Both the position numbers and the translations under genes were made by a program. The notes beneath the pieces were generated by a model that saw nothing but the letters and a program-made list of their open reading frames with translations, was not told the origin of the DNA and ran no database searches. A stretch of DNA of 64,000 nucleotides from Heterodera schachtii (lineage: Eukaryota; Nematoda; Chromadorea; Rhabditida; Heteroderidae), in assembly GCA_023374025.1 (NCBI GenBank), contig SIJG01000030.1, positions 336,352-400,351 on the forward strand, written 5' to 3'. Shown piece after piece: positions 1 through 10,879 of this stretch (positions are counted from its first letter, which is position 1; every line of letters starts with the position of its first letter).

Positions 1-414
1 AGAGTTTGAAAATCTGGGACCGAGACTTTGGAGGACCGGGAATTCCCGCCTCGGTCCCGGTCTCGACACCAAATAATTCCATGTTAATAAAAAATTGGAA
101 TAAATCTCAAAATTTGTAAATTAAGCGAATTTCAAATTTTTGGAAATATTTTGTTCGCTTCGAAATGCCAAAACTTCAAAATCGTAATTGGCTTTAATTT
201 GCCAATGGATCATCAATTCCCTGGAGGAATTCACACAATGAAAAACAATAAAAAATTTTGCTCTTTTCAAAGTTTAAATCCATTTTTTGGTAGTTTTTCG
301 TGCATTTTTAAGTTTATTTAAGCAAATATTGAATATTGAATATATACACATTTTTGGGGTTTAAAACTTATATTTTGGCCGTTTTTAGTCAATATTCTTT
401 TAAATTTTACAACG

Positions 415-566
415 CTCGGGGTCCCCGTCTCCCCGACTATGTGTCGGGGGGACGGGGGGCAAAATGTCGGGTGCCGGGGACCGACGCGGCGAGACATGTC
501 GGGGGTCGGGTCGGGGAATAGGCCCAAAAATGTCGGGGGCCGGAAGGCTCGGGGTCGGGGAGCAAC
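415..566. repeat. GC-rich block of short TCGGGG words
   Basis: A GC-rich island of about 150 bp in AT-rich DNA, made of imperfect repeats of GTCGGGG and CCCCGAC. Its right end (GGGAGCAACCCTA) abuts the target duplication of the next element. The short open frames across it on both strands follow from its composition and are not convincing genes. A shorter relative (AGGGTTAAGCCCCGAG) lies near 52510-52570. Probably a decayed MITE. Confidence 0.5.
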
Positions 567-575
567 CCTAATTTA

Positions 576-1101
576 GGTGCTAGGTCGTTCCACAAAAAAG
601 CTCAGTGTGGGCGTTCCACAAAAAAAGCTCAGTGTGGGCGATCCACAAAAAAGCTCAGTGGTCGATAAAATTAAATAAATAAATTTAATTATTCAATTCA
701 CTAAACACGGTGCCGTCCGGTTAACACTAATGTACGGCGGACGCAAGTCATTTTCAAATTTTTTAATTTTTCAATTTTTCACATCACTTCTCGCCAATTT
801 TCTCCATTTGTAGTAGACATAGCCTGACGCCATTGATACCGTTTTGTAGAGCTCATCGAGCTGTACAAAAAAGCCGCTGGTACCGGCACGCTTAGTTTGG
901 GTTAGCCATCGACAGGACCGGGGGCGAGGCTGAGAGTCCTCCGGCAGATGTGCCCGATCCATGACGGGCTCCAAGTGAATGGATCAAAACCGGACCCGGC
1001 CTGGGAGATAGTGCGATAGGCTTCCGGAAAATGAACAATCAATCACTGAGTTTTTTTTGTGGAACGCCCACACTGAGCTTTTTGTGGAACGACTCACCAC
1101 G
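576..1101. mobile_element. Foldback element with tandem-word TIRs (word GTTCCACAAAAAAGCTCAGT)
   Basis: The left end has three tandem copies of a word of about 26 bp containing TTCCACAAAAAAGCTCAGTG; the right end has two copies in inverse orientation. A perfect 9-bp target duplication CCTAATTTA lies at 567-575 and 1102-1110. Tandem-repeat TIRs with a 9-bp duplication fit a non-autonomous Mutator-like foldback element. The 526-bp body includes a GC-rich stretch at about 850-1025, but I see no transposase. The class is inferred; the inverted repeats and duplication are seen directly. Confidence 0.8.
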
Positions 1102-1385
1102 CCTAATTTAAACTATTAAATTGTAAAGAATGCTTTTATTACATTAATTGCTGAAATATTATTTATTATTTGTATTAGACATGGCTCGGGGCGACCTTTG
1201 GCCATCATTAACCAAATTGTTATGTAATTATGCCCGGTCAGCAGAAATGTGTCGCTGTTCTTGACGAGTCCAAATCATTCAATTCCCTCCCCTCCTTCAA
1301 TTTCTGTCGTTATCTTTTTAAAATTATTATTTTTTTCTTTTTTTGGTGAGGGTTTTATGAATTTTTATGTTTTTATTATCTGGGA

Positions 1386-2591
1386 ATGTCTTTTACCGAT
1401 GAAACAAATTCTGTTTATGAGTTTCGCATCCGCGAGGCTTGCACAGACAATTCGGAAGATGCTTCTAATGATGCCATTATTCTCAGTGCCCTTATCCAGG
1501 TGGTTTTGGCACTTTGGTTGGCATGGCATTCTCCAAAAATTTAACACCAAAAAATTGAAGGAATTGGCTGATTTTCACAAAAAGCCGGATGAGCCAAAGG
1601 TGGGAGCTGATCAACTCCAACAGTACCTGAAAAATGGAGCAGCAAAAGCACTGATCGCAACTGCAAAGACAAAAGGGGCACGAAATTTGGATAACCGCGA
1701 AAAATTGGCGGCGGAGACAGTGGCGGCATATGCCATTTATTATGAAGGCCCTTCCATCGAATTTGGGAAGGTCAGACGCAATTCAGAATTTCTTTGCCCT
1801 GAAAATATGTTGGGAAAATTCTTTCTGAAAAGTCAAAAATTGCCAAAAAAGTATCAAAGAATAAAGTTATGGTTAGGGCTCGGATTTTTAAGGGCGAAAA
1901 AGTCCAAAATGCTGAAAATAAGGTCTAAAAAGTTCCAAATTTTCTTAATTTTTTGCGCAATTTGATATTTTTGAAAAAATTTTTCGGTTTTAATTTTAAA
2001 TTTACAAAAATTTTCCATTGTCTTTTCGGTTTTTTTTTTTGTGAAAATGCCAAAATATGGATGTAAAATATGGACAAAAACCTGAAATATGGAAAAAAAC
2101 AAGCTAAAAATTATTTACTTGGTTTTTAGGCCAAAATAAGTGTGAAAAAAAATGGAAATCCATACAAATCTGGGCCCAATTATAAATCCGGTGGTGGTAA
2201 ATCAATGATCAGTCTTAATTGAAAATGGCTCCAAATGGACAGGTGTTTTTTCTCAATGATTTGTACATTCGGCCACCTTTTCGTCGACAAAAGTTTGGCT
2301 CAAAATTGATGCAAACATTCATTAAAGTGTGTTTTTTTTGTTAATTTTGATTAATTAATATATTAAAATTTGCTTTTGTCTCAGATTTCGCGCGAGTTGC
2401 GCTGCGATTCGCTCATTTGGACTGTGCGTTCATTTAACATTAGCGCAATTCGCTTTTATGAATCAATTGGGGCCAAAGAATTGACGGCACAAAGTGCGGA
2501 CGGACGGTCAAAAATGAAATGTTGGGCAATGAAATCGGATCAATTTGATGGAATTACCAACAAATTAAAAGGTAATTGGGAGGGCTCCTGA
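1386..2591 (+). CDS. GNAT acetyltransferase, diamine (spermidine/spermine) N-acetyltransferase-like
   Basis: Four exons join in one frame: 1386-1499, 1561-1770, 2243-2326, 2385-2591, all with GT-AG introns in phase 0, giving 204 aa. The family moves an acetyl group from acetyl-CoA to an amine such as a polyamine, usually in the cytosol. Seen: N-terminal VYEFRIREA, then LIQELADFHKKPDEPKV across the first intron, the motif-A strand FLNDLYIRPPFRRQKFGSKL (the acetyl-CoA loop in this family), and the C-terminal NISAIRFYESIGAKEL. Length and motif order match SSAT-like proteins. Intron 2 (472 bp) carries an AT-rich repeat related to one near 17.7 kb. An open run from a slightly earlier ATG at 1212 could be an alternative 5' exon, but the FRIREA start is the better fit. 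The gene looks intact. A second GNAT gene follows 1 kb downstream. Substrate is not determined by sequence. Confidence 0.82.
1840..2190. repeat. AT-rich dispersed repeat (MITE-like) in GNAT intron 2
   Basis: It contains CCAAAATATGGATG, TATGGACAAAA and, at its end, AAATCCATACAAATCTGGGCCC. The same words occur reverse-complemented near 17720-17830 (GGGCCAGGATTTGTATGG). No clear target duplication was found. Confidence 0.45.
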
Positions 2592-2988
2592 AAAATGCGT
2601 CAGTGAAAATTTTCATGTCATCAAAACATGTTATTTCGGCCAATTCCGAACGCCGGACCCGAACAAAAAGTCGAAAGCCCAAATTGTTGAATTTAGCATT
2701 TTTGGTTGAAAAACGGCATAAATGATCTCTTATTGAAGGATTGAAATTTGTTTCATTGAATTTAAACCGGTTTTGAACCAAAAATAGTAATGCCGAAAAT
2801 TTAGGCTTTCGACTTTTGTTCGAGTCCGGGGTTTCAGAACGATGTACTACTTTTGTATTACAATGTTAATCCTGCAGAACTTTATTTTCAAAATATTTGT
2901 AACTGACGTATTTTCGGTCAAGATTGGAAGTCTTAAGTACATTCAAATTTGATTTTTTCTTTTTTTTCAATTAAAAATTGCTCAGATT

Positions 2989-3117
2989 GTTTGTCGGACA
3001 TCGAATTTAATGTGCTAAACGATGTGCAACTAAAAGAACAAACTGATCAATTAGCGGAGGTGAAAGAAACTTTGAATAAAATCACATTATTAACCGAGAA
3101 CAGCAACATTAGAAAGG
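2989..3117 (+). other. Possible orphan exon, coiled-coil-like
   Basis: Open frame preceded by TTGCTCAG and ending at a GCC|GTTTTT donor. It encodes an acidic, heptad-like stretch (LKEQTDQLAEVKETLNKI) ending in NIRKA. It could be a 5' exon of the GNAT-like gene that follows, since NIRKA resembles a GNAT N-terminus, but I could not find an in-phase exon linking the two. Otherwise 2592-3607 holds only AT-rich sequence and a CTCGGG-rich block at 3425-3570. Confidence 0.25.
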
Positions 3118-3424
3118 CCGTTTTTTGCCAAAACCCAATTAAAAAATGAATAATTTAAAAGATTGGATCGGGACATGCCGATAGCGAGCCCGGGAAAATT
3201 CAATAAGATTTGTTAATATCTTTTGACGCAGCAAACTTTTTTAAAATTATATAAATTCTTGAAATAACGCAAAAAACTTAATCTTTCATAAATGGTTAAT
3301 TTTTAAAATTAAATAGACAAATTTCCGCTGTTAAAGGATATCTTTGTTATATGTAAAGGACGCTTCAATTTTCAAAGATGAAAGCCGAAAAAGGACGTTC
3401 TTAGATACAATGGATGGATGGGGG

Positions 3425-3570
3425 GCGGGAGTTCGAGAATTTCGATTCTCGACTCGGGAAATTTCTCGGGTTTTTTGCATCGCAGTCTCGGGTTTTTAGT
3501 CTCGGAAACCGAGAAATTTTTACATTGTTAAGGATGACTCTTGGGCTTTTTGGGACTCGGTTCTCGTAAA
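3425..3570. repeat. CTCGGG-word repeat block
   Basis: Imperfect repeats of TCTCGGGTTTTT and CGAGAAATTT in alternating orientation. They resemble the TCTCGAGTCTCGGG words in the arms of the hairpin element at 10880-12403. Its boundaries are unclear. Confidence 0.4.
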
Positions 3571-3607
3571 CTCACATTAACTGTTTCTCTCATAATTTCT
3601 TTTTTAG

Positions 3608-4228
3608 CAATGGTTTCAAATGGACGAAAAAACACCGATAAATTCCGTCGAAAAGTGCCATTTTTCGAACGCACTTCGAACACACAAATTTGAGGCTATT
3701 CAGGCACAAAATGTGATTATCGATCATTCCTTAGAATGCCATTTTTTCTCCGCTTTATCTTCAGTGCTCCGATTGCGCTGTGCTCGGTTTGGCACTTTTC
3801 CATCGTTGCGCTTTTGCCACTTGGAGTGGCACTTTCCTTTCCGTCGATTGCCTCAAAGTCCGTTTGGATTGTCGCCGCCGGGGCATTGGGCGGACACTGG
3901 CCGTGGAAATGATCAGAGTAATTTGAAAGAGGAAAGGGCAATTAAATCAATGATGAGGATAATAATGTTTTAAATTTTCTAAGTTTTGGCATGCCGTTTT
4001 TAATTTAATTCTTTTCAGATCGCCGCCAAATCGGCTTCTCCGCTGATCGGATGGGTTGCCAAAGAAGACGCAGCCACGGATGCCTTCTTCCAATCAGTTT
4101 TTAACACTAAAAAATTTTTACTTTTAAATTAAATTTAGATTGGTGCGATCAATTTGAGCGACAAAGAAAGCTTTTCATTGTTTATTCTTAATGGAAGTGA
4201 AGAGTCGCAAAAGAAACTAATTAATTAA
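3608..4228 (+). CDS. Second GNAT acetyltransferase-like gene (N-terminus uncertain)
   Basis: Exons 3608-3712, 3765-3917, 4019-4096 and 4139-4228 join in phase 0 with GT-AG introns of 41-101 bp. They encode about 140 aa, ending at TAA 4226-4228. Seen: FHRCAFATWSGTFLSVDCLKV, the acetyl-CoA loop CRRRGIGRTLAVEM (the R-x-x-G-x-G/A motif is clearer than in the upstream gene), then LIGWVAKEDAATDAFFQS and IGAINLSDKESF, matching the family's C-terminal half. The first usable ATG is at 3620; the usual N-terminal part (about 40 aa with an R-x-A start) was not found, so a 5' exon may be missing or the gene may be truncated. It is probably a diverged paralogue of the gene at 1386-2591: same strand, same fold, low residue identity. 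An exon-like piece at 4379-4456 (GPRRERAA frame) lies downstream but is not needed. Confidence 0.62.
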
Positions 4229-4855
4229 TATAAGGAATTAATTAATTAATTCATTGCTTTTTTCAAAATTTTCATTTGATTTCAATTAAATAATTTTAAG
4301 TTAACTTAAAAATTCGGATCATAAAATACTGAATGTTTCCTAATTTGGTGCCACCTTTCTGTTCCGTTTTTCATTAGCCGCCCGACGAGAAAGAGCGGCT
4401 TAACAGTGCCTTTGTCCGACGATGTTTACTGCATCGGCTTTTCCTTCGAATTTTAGCTTAAACGAAAATAATTTTTAAAATAGTAAGAAAATAATTAGGC
4501 CCGGAATCGGGCGCTGATTGGGCGCCGGTACGTTTGGCGCCATGGGAAATTTTCGATTTTAAAAGCAACCTTGACATATTTGACTGTTGATTTCTAAAAA
4601 TATGCCTTGAGTCCACCCAATAACCTAAGGAATAATTAATAGCTTAATTTGCAAATGAATCATTCATCTTTTTTCTATTGTACCGGACCGGTTTTGGCAT
4701 TTATATTTCATGAATAAACATTTCATTTGTGGATGATTGCGGCTTATTCATTTATTTAATTTTAAACAGGACCACATAAAAAAATATTTTAATGAAATTA
4801 TCGATAAATGCCGAAATAAAAAGGAAATTAAATTTTTATTAATAAAAATTTATAA
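4229..4855. other. Intergenic AT-rich stretch
   Basis: No supported gene. A short exon-like GC-richer piece (about 4379-4456) follows a TTTTTCATTAG acceptor and reads as basic residues in two frames. The rest is AT-rich, with TTAATTAA tracts. Confidence 0.4.
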
Positions 4856-6000
4856 TTAAATGAAAAGTATTTCATTCAAATTGCTGTTGGTGCTCACCCA
4901 AAATGCAATTATTGCCACCATAAAGCGCAATTTGGGCCATTCGTTCACCAACTCAAATTTCACAATTAGTGCCGTTGACACATTCAACAAAATTTGAATA
5001 TGGTAAATGCCCCAAATCGGCTGTACATCAGAATTGGGTAAAATAAAAACCAAAATGTAAATTGTGCCATTGTCAAAAAAGGAGAATTCAGTGCCATTTA
5101 GGACGAGTTGAGGTCAAAGAACGGGAGAATGGCCATAAAAACGTCATTACTAGGGCTTCGATTTTTAGGTTTTTACATATTTTTTTACTGCGCTCCCTAT
5201 GGTCTAAAACGTACGAAAAACATGTTTTTTTGGGGGGGTTGTTAAGCTACTTTTTGAGTTATTAGTACCTATTTTCTAGGGTTTTATTTTTAGCACCTAA
5301 AAAACCTAAAAAAAATTAAAAACTTTTTTTCACCTATTTTGGCGTTTTGCCCGAAATTTGTTAACAAAAATGCAATAAAAGAAAAAATACACCCCTATTA
5401 ATCGTCCCAAATTTTTTTTAAAAATATACCCCTAAGAATCGAACCGAAATTTTTCAAAAATATACCCCTGAGAAATGAAAAATTTCTCAAAAATTCATCT
5501 CCAAAATTTATTTGTTTATTTTCTTGACGAGAATTTTTGATTTTGAAAGTTCTGTGCCTCATTATTGATATGGCATAATATTTTTGCTTTTTGAAGAAAA
5601 TTTTCGATTTTACACCACTAAATTTGGAACTTTTTGGCACCTATTTCCCATTTTTAGCACCTATTTTGGCAGTTTTTAGCACCTAAAAATCGAAGCCCTA
5701 GTCATTTTACACACCAAGCTGAAAAAAAAAGTAAATTTGAAATTTTGATTGTAAAACTGAGTGACTATTTTTTTCCAAGAACCAATGGGAAGGAAGAACC
5801 CCAAGAACCCCCCCCCCCCTTTTGTTTGTTCAGCGACCATAAAAAATAAATTTATCACGATTAAACTAAAAAAGTGCCTTATTAATGCAGTCGTCCTCCA
5901 AAAGAGCGTGAAATGAACCCAGGGATTGCTGCGGATTTTCACTAATGGCAAAAGAAATGCCGGTGGAGGATTTAATCCTTGTCCGATTAAAAAATAAATA
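4856..6000 (-). pseudogene. F-box-like gene remnant, interrupted by a MITE
   Basis: This is a decayed paralogue of the intact gene at 48467-50039. On the minus strand, bases just left of the MITE read VCNDVFMAILPFFDLNSS then a stop, against VCNDVWMDIFPHFD in the intact gene. Farther downstream NSDVQPIW and KFELVNEW survive out of order with stops and gaps. The segment at about 5880-6000 (TGAACCC..GATTGCTGCGGATTTTCACTAATGG) matches 50095-50215 upstream of the intact gene, so the duplication included 5' flanking DNA. The MITE at 5151-5700 sits inside the former first exon. No protein can be made. Confidence 0.75.
5151..5700. mobile_element. hAT-type MITE (TAGGGCTTCG ends)
   Basis: The termini TAGGGCTTCGATTTTTAGG and CCTAAAAATCGAAGCCCTA are perfect inverse copies. 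Flanks GTCATTAC and GTCATTTT resemble a decayed 8-bp duplication. The paralogous sequence near 49925-49945 (ATCATTACACACCC) is uninterrupted and confirms the insertion. The interior repeats the words TTAGCACCTA and TACACCCCTA. Related to the element at 62088-62673. No coding capacity. Confidence 0.8.
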
Positions 6001-7830
6001 ATTTCAACTAAAATATTTTTTAAAAACATAAATCTTAATGTAGAATATTGAAACTATTAAAAAAAAGTCCCGAACTCATTTTTGTCGCAAATTTATTAGG
6101 TATTGCCAATGAAATTTTTAGGTTTGTTCATTCACCAAGTTATATGGCCAAGATTAGGTGACGCTTAGAGCCGAAACAAAATTTTTTTAGAATTTTCAAG
6201 TTTTTTTTTTGATGGATGGAAGGTACGGCGCAGGAAATTTTTTTATATGAATTTACATTCACGCTCAAAAACAGTGGAGCAAAATTTTTTTTCGAAAAAT
6301 CCTGTTTTCTCAAAATGTCTGGTGTAAAAAAAGGCGAATTTACGCAAAAAGAAATTCCCAAAAAATTGCTCCAAAGAGTCTCGTTATCGTCGAGAAAAAT
6401 GACCAAGACCCAATGTAAGAGGATGTAGCGTCAGACTCTTGGCTTTTTTTGGCATTTTGTCTTTTTGGTGCCTTTTTGGCCTTTTTCCGAAAATTTCCAT
6501 AAAGAATTTATAAAAGTTTCTAAAAAACGTTTCACGGCTGCGCCTATCGGCACCGCCAGACCCCAATTTAGCCTTTTTTAATTTAGAGCCCAAAATGGCA
6601 AAAATTAGTCCTTTTGGCAAAAAAGGCTACAAATGCATGTATTTTGTCTCCGGCGCTGAATTTTGGAGAAAAAAACTTTGGCCCGAGGACCAAAAAAAAG
6701 TCTTTGGATTCTTCGCCCTCCGAAAACTTTTTTCTGACTAGTGCGCTTGGAAATATTTTGCTTTTACAAGAATTTATGCTGATTTAAAAAATTTTGGCTT
6801 TAAATCGTCTTGAAAAATGTGCATTTAAATTTTTAAGTGCTTTTTTCATGCCTTTTTCGGGATTTTCGTTCCTTTTCGTGCATTTTTTCAATTTTTGGTG
6901 CCTATTATAGTGCCTTTTTCGCGGTTTTTGGTACCCTTTTTTGCGGTCTCTATTCATTACAAACTTTAAAAAATTTGCGCTGGTTGTGACGGCTGTGCTA
7001 TTTTCTTTTCTTAAATTCTTAAAAATCTTGACAAAAAATTCAGACTTGGCAATTTTTGACAAAAAATGTATTTATTGTTTTTAAATTTGAAAATTGCGAC
7101 GAAAATTTTTTTACAAAGAGCATAAAGCGGCTTTCCCCTAAGAAATTTTTTGTTACTTACAATGCCAATTTTTTCTGTAATTAAATCCTTGGTTCAAAGC
7201 AAAACAAACAAAAAAGCTTGAAGTCAAAGAGTGATCGAGAAATAGATAGATTTGTTGAATTTTGTGCGAGCTATTTATAAGTCCTATTCAAGGGTCAGGG
7301 ATAAATTCAAATCGCGTTGGGCAATTCCCCGCAAACCGCGACAAGGCATCCAAAAAATATGCATATAAAATCGCAAAATGTTCAAATTCTTTAAATTCGT
7401 TTAATTTCAACTAAAACTTTCAGAGCAAAAGATGTTATGAAAATTGAAAAAATCTAGTTAAAAAATCGAACATCAAAATTTACATTTTTGGATATTTTGG
7501 CATAAATTCTGATTTTTTTTTAAAATATTCATTTTTTCCTTTATTTTTTGCTATGAAAAACTGAGTTCTTGTTGAAAATGGACACTTATTATTTTTACAT
7601 GAAATAATGGCAAGCGCGCCCCAAACTTTCATTTTTCTCTTTATTTGTGCAATCTTTTATCGATTCCGATCGTTTTTGAGTTAGGACCCTATGACTAATA
7701 TTTACCGACAGACCTTTAAAAAAAGTTTAAAAATTTAAGATTCGATCCCTCAAAAAAAGACAAAAAATCTTTTGGGTACTTTCCTGTTTTGAAGACACAC
7801 CCCAATTTAAAAAAATTTTTGGATTCGTAT
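6001..7830. other. Repeat-rich intergenic region
   Basis: No supported gene. 6410-6480 and 6830-6960 carry TTTTTGGTGCC and TTTTTCGGGATTTTCG words of a MITE family also seen near 17.2, 22.9 and 48 kb. 6535-6559 is a copy of the GC-rich hairpin module. 7100-7830 is plain AT-rich sequence. Open frames here are on both strands and low-complexity. Confidence 0.45.
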
Positions 7831-8006
7831 TTATGTGAGTTTCTTTGGCACGAGGACTGTAAGAGATGTAACGTCGATGCATTTGAGGAAAATTTGGCAG
7901 AAATTATTGCTTTTATGCTTCCAAAATAAGTTATTAATATTGAACGCTCTTTGTTGCATTAAAAAATGGGGTCTGCTTTCAAAACAGGAAAGCACCAACT
8001 TTTTGT

Positions 8007-8125
8007 TAGCGTGCCACGGGACCGGGAATTCTGGGCAAACCCGGGACCGGGACCTTTTCGGTTTGAAAAACCGGGACCTTGGTACTCAGTTGTCCGCTTC
8101 CAGGTCCCGGTCCCGTGGCACTCTA
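8007..8125. mobile_element. Short GC-rich hAT-type MITE (GTGCCACGGGACCGGG)
   Basis: 119 bp with ends TAGCGTGCCACGGGACCGGG and the inverse of TAGAGTGCCACGGGACCGGG. A perfect 8-bp duplication CTTTTTGT lies at 7999-8006 and 8126-8133. The interior consists of GGGACC words. It accounts for the GC-rich open frames around it. TAGAG ends with an 8-bp duplication are typical of hAT elements. Confidence 0.82.
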
Positions 8126-8488
8126 CTTTTTGTTATTCAGTCGATTGAACGCATAAAATTGAAAAACCATTTTTTTCCTATTAGCCAAACTAATTTTCCA
8201 ATGTTTTTCCAGTGGGGATGGAAAGGGATATGTATGACGGCACATTTTTTACTCATCTTTTTTAAACTCATCATCTCTGCGTTAGTCTCAAAAAATGCAA
8301 ACAAATTACCTAATTGTATTCCAACAAAAAACGAAACAAATAAATACGTAGGGCAATTACATATCAGATCAATTTCCATCCATAACGATCAGAATTTCTC
8401 GTTTCCTAATTTCATTCACTTTTTCTTTCGCTGTCTGCTGGCGAGAGAAGAGGGAATGGAGAGAGTGAGAAGAGAGCATGCTTCAGAA

Positions 8489-8760
8489 TGAGAGAGAGAG
8501 AGAGAGAGAAAAAAAGTAAGGAGAGGAGATGGAGAGTGAGGGAGTTGTGGAGGGAAAGAGGGAGAGAGAGACAGAGGGAGGGAGAGAGAGAGGGGGTGAT
8601 AGAGAGAGAGAGAGAGAGGGGGGGGGGGAAGAAAGATATGTAGAGAGAAAGAGAGGGAGTGATGGAAAGACAGAAAGAGAGAAGAGGAAAAAGAGAGGAA
8701 GAGAGGAGGGAGAGAGGGAAGAAATGAGAACAGTGACAGGAAAAGAATGAAAAGGAGAGA
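8489..8760. repeat. GA-rich microsatellite
   Basis: Interrupted (GA)n / (GAGG)n with a run of G at about 8620-8628. Several long open frames (Ser/Leu/Pro-rich on the minus strand, Arg/Glu/Gly-rich on the plus strand) are by-products of the purine bias and are not genes. Confidence 0.9.
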
Positions 8761-8780
8761 AATATGGAAGAGGAAATGGT

Positions 8781-9620
8781 GTGCATACATTTCGCCAACT
8801 TGACATCTCGCCAACTGACATCTCGCCAACTGACATTTCGCCAACTCAGCCAAAAACATTCATTTCGCCAACTCAGCCAAAAACATTTATTTCGCCAACT
8901 CAGCCAAAATCCGACATTTCGCCAACTGACATCTCGCCAACTTAGCCATTTCTTTTTTTTATGTCAATTTAAGAATTCTTTATCGATTGGTGTAAACTAT
9001 TTTTTAAAAACCAAAACGAAAAAGTTTCTTCAAAAGAATTTTTTAATTTTGAAAAATTTTTCGATTATGTACCAGAAATGAGTTTGTATATAGGCGGGGA
9101 GTGAGCGAACAAGCAATGGTCTTGGAGAAAGGGCACATAGACTCTTGCGGTTTTGATGAGCTATCAAGCATCTTTATAGCTTAAATTTAAATTGAGTTAT
9201 GAATTCCAGACGAATTCGAAAATTTCGACTTTTTTTGCCCTGATTTTCAGAATCCTGCTTAGGGGTACGCAAGAAATCAGGGGGGATTTTGACCGAAATA
9301 GCAAAACCTGACACGTTAAGAATTATGACTACAACTATTAAGATCACCTAAGTTTGAATTAGCACGGTTTAGAATGCCGGACTCAAGATTGGTACTTGTG
9401 ATTTTTGAAAAAGCTTTTGATTCTTTATTTATTTTTAAGGATTTCTTTGCTTTGATGCACTTTTTATGTTATTTAGTATCATTAGACAGTTAAAAATCAA
9501 TTTAAGACTAGTTGGCGAAATAATTGGCGAAACGTCAGATTTTGGCTGAGTTGGCGAAATGAATGTTTTTGGGTTAGTTGGCGAAATGTCAGTTGGCGAA
9601 ATGTAGTCGTGCCGAGTGAA
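8781..9620. mobile_element. Foldback element with tandem-word TIRs (word TTCGCCAACTGACAT)
   Basis: The left end (8790-8945) has about eight copies of TTCGCCAACT with GACATC or CAGCCAAAAA spacers. The right end (9505-9605) has about five copies of AGTTGGCGAAATG in inverse orientation. The interior, about 560 bp, is AT-rich with no transposase. I could not find a convincing target duplication, perhaps because the left flank is the GA repeat. Confidence 0.7.
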
Positions 9621-9959
9621 GGGAAAAAGGGAGTGAAAGAGTGGGGGGGCCTAAATTCGGCGCGCTGTCAAAATGTCCCAGCGTCATAATGTCCCAGCGT
9701 CATAATGTCCCAGCGTCGAAATGTCCCAGCGTCATAATGTCCCCCAAGCCAAAATGAGTCAAAATGTCCCCTTCAAAAATTAGTGAAAAAAACTGAAAAT
9801 TATATAATTTTTGATTTTGCAAATACTAAGTATATTAAAAATTTATCAAAATCATTTAAACAACAAAAAAAGCAAACAACAATTGGATTTTCTAATTAAT
9901 TGAGGGAATAATAAAAACGAAATGAACAATTTTAAGGGACTTGCATGGTCGAACCTTCA

Positions 9960-10755
9960 AATTTTCATATTCTTTTATTTTTCCTGCGTATCCTTCGACC
10001 TGTAGACCAAAGTGCGCGACGGACGACAGGTTCTTTCCAGGGACGGACTAAAATTATAAAAATGAAAAGTTTAATAAATTTGGGTATGCCTGTCAGCAGT
10101 GTCGTTGTTGATGATCCTAACGAGTATTCCACTAGCGATGAGTTTTGCTCCACAGTGGACGGCCACGTTAGTGTTGAGGGAGCTGGCGAGTCGATGCCAA
10201 ACTGCACAGGCAGAAAGGCCTTTCTCGAAGTCGCAATGACTAAAAAGAAACAAATATTTTGCTAAGAAATTCACATTTATTTCTCACCTTTTCTGGGTGT
10301 GACCGGTGAAATTCGTCGACGCAGAAAGTTGAGCCTTCCTCGTAGTAGCGTCGGTGTTTGCCAGGCAAAAGACTCCAGACTCCAATGCACATTCTGTCGT
10401 CGCTTTTCTCAATGATGGTCACGAGTGCGGGACACTCTCGCACTGCGCACCTCCACGAGTCATTCCGTTTGTGTGTAAAACGAAATCCTTGAAATTTAAC
10501 AAATATTTGTACATTAATGGTTAAAATTTCTTTACCTTCGGACCAAAGACAAACGCCTCCCTTTTGAGTTTTCCCGAGTTCGAAGTTCACGATGGCGTGT
10601 TGTGTTCTTCTTCAAAATCGTCGTCGCGGTCATTGTTTTCGTCGTTTGGTTCATGATGCTCAGAAGTTGTTTCGTTCTCATTGTCGTTGTTGTTCAAAAA
10701 CTTACGCTTACGACTTTTTTGGAGAATTTCAATTTTGTTACGGTCCATATTGATG
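9960..10755 (-). pseudogene. FLYWCH-type zinc-finger gene fragment inside element X
   Basis: Minus-strand exons with GT-AG borders: to 10536, 10487-10288, and from 10239 down. They encode KGGVCLWSE joined to GFRFTHKRNDSWRCAVRECP, followed by FHRSHPEK: the order G-x-x-F, W-R-C, x4-C, H-x-x-H of a FLYWCH-like finger. An acidic N-terminal piece (about 10750-10590, from MDRNKIEIL) is in a different phase, with a stop before the finger, so the gene is broken or an intron is missed. The C-terminal exon is Ser/Thr-rich. FLYWCH fingers bind DNA or protein and recur in Mutator-type transposon proteins; here it probably recognised the TIR. Confidence 0.6.
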
Positions 10756-10879
10756 CTTAAAGCATAACATTTTAAAATCAGATGATATGAAAGCATTTAA
10801 TTATGTATTTTCTGTTTTTTTCACTAATTTTTGAGTGGGACATTTTGACTCATTTTGGTTTGGGGGACATGGTAAAAAC

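Noticed and set aside
5800..5820. C-run at 5809-5819 as an origin or telomere-like feature
   Set aside because: A plain homopolymer with no repeat unit; a common by-product near the MITEs here.
8412..8860. Several open frames of 73-147 aa on both strands
   Set aside because: They come from the GA microsatellite: only Ser/Leu/Pro/Phe or Arg/Glu/Gly are encoded, and all frames are open at once.
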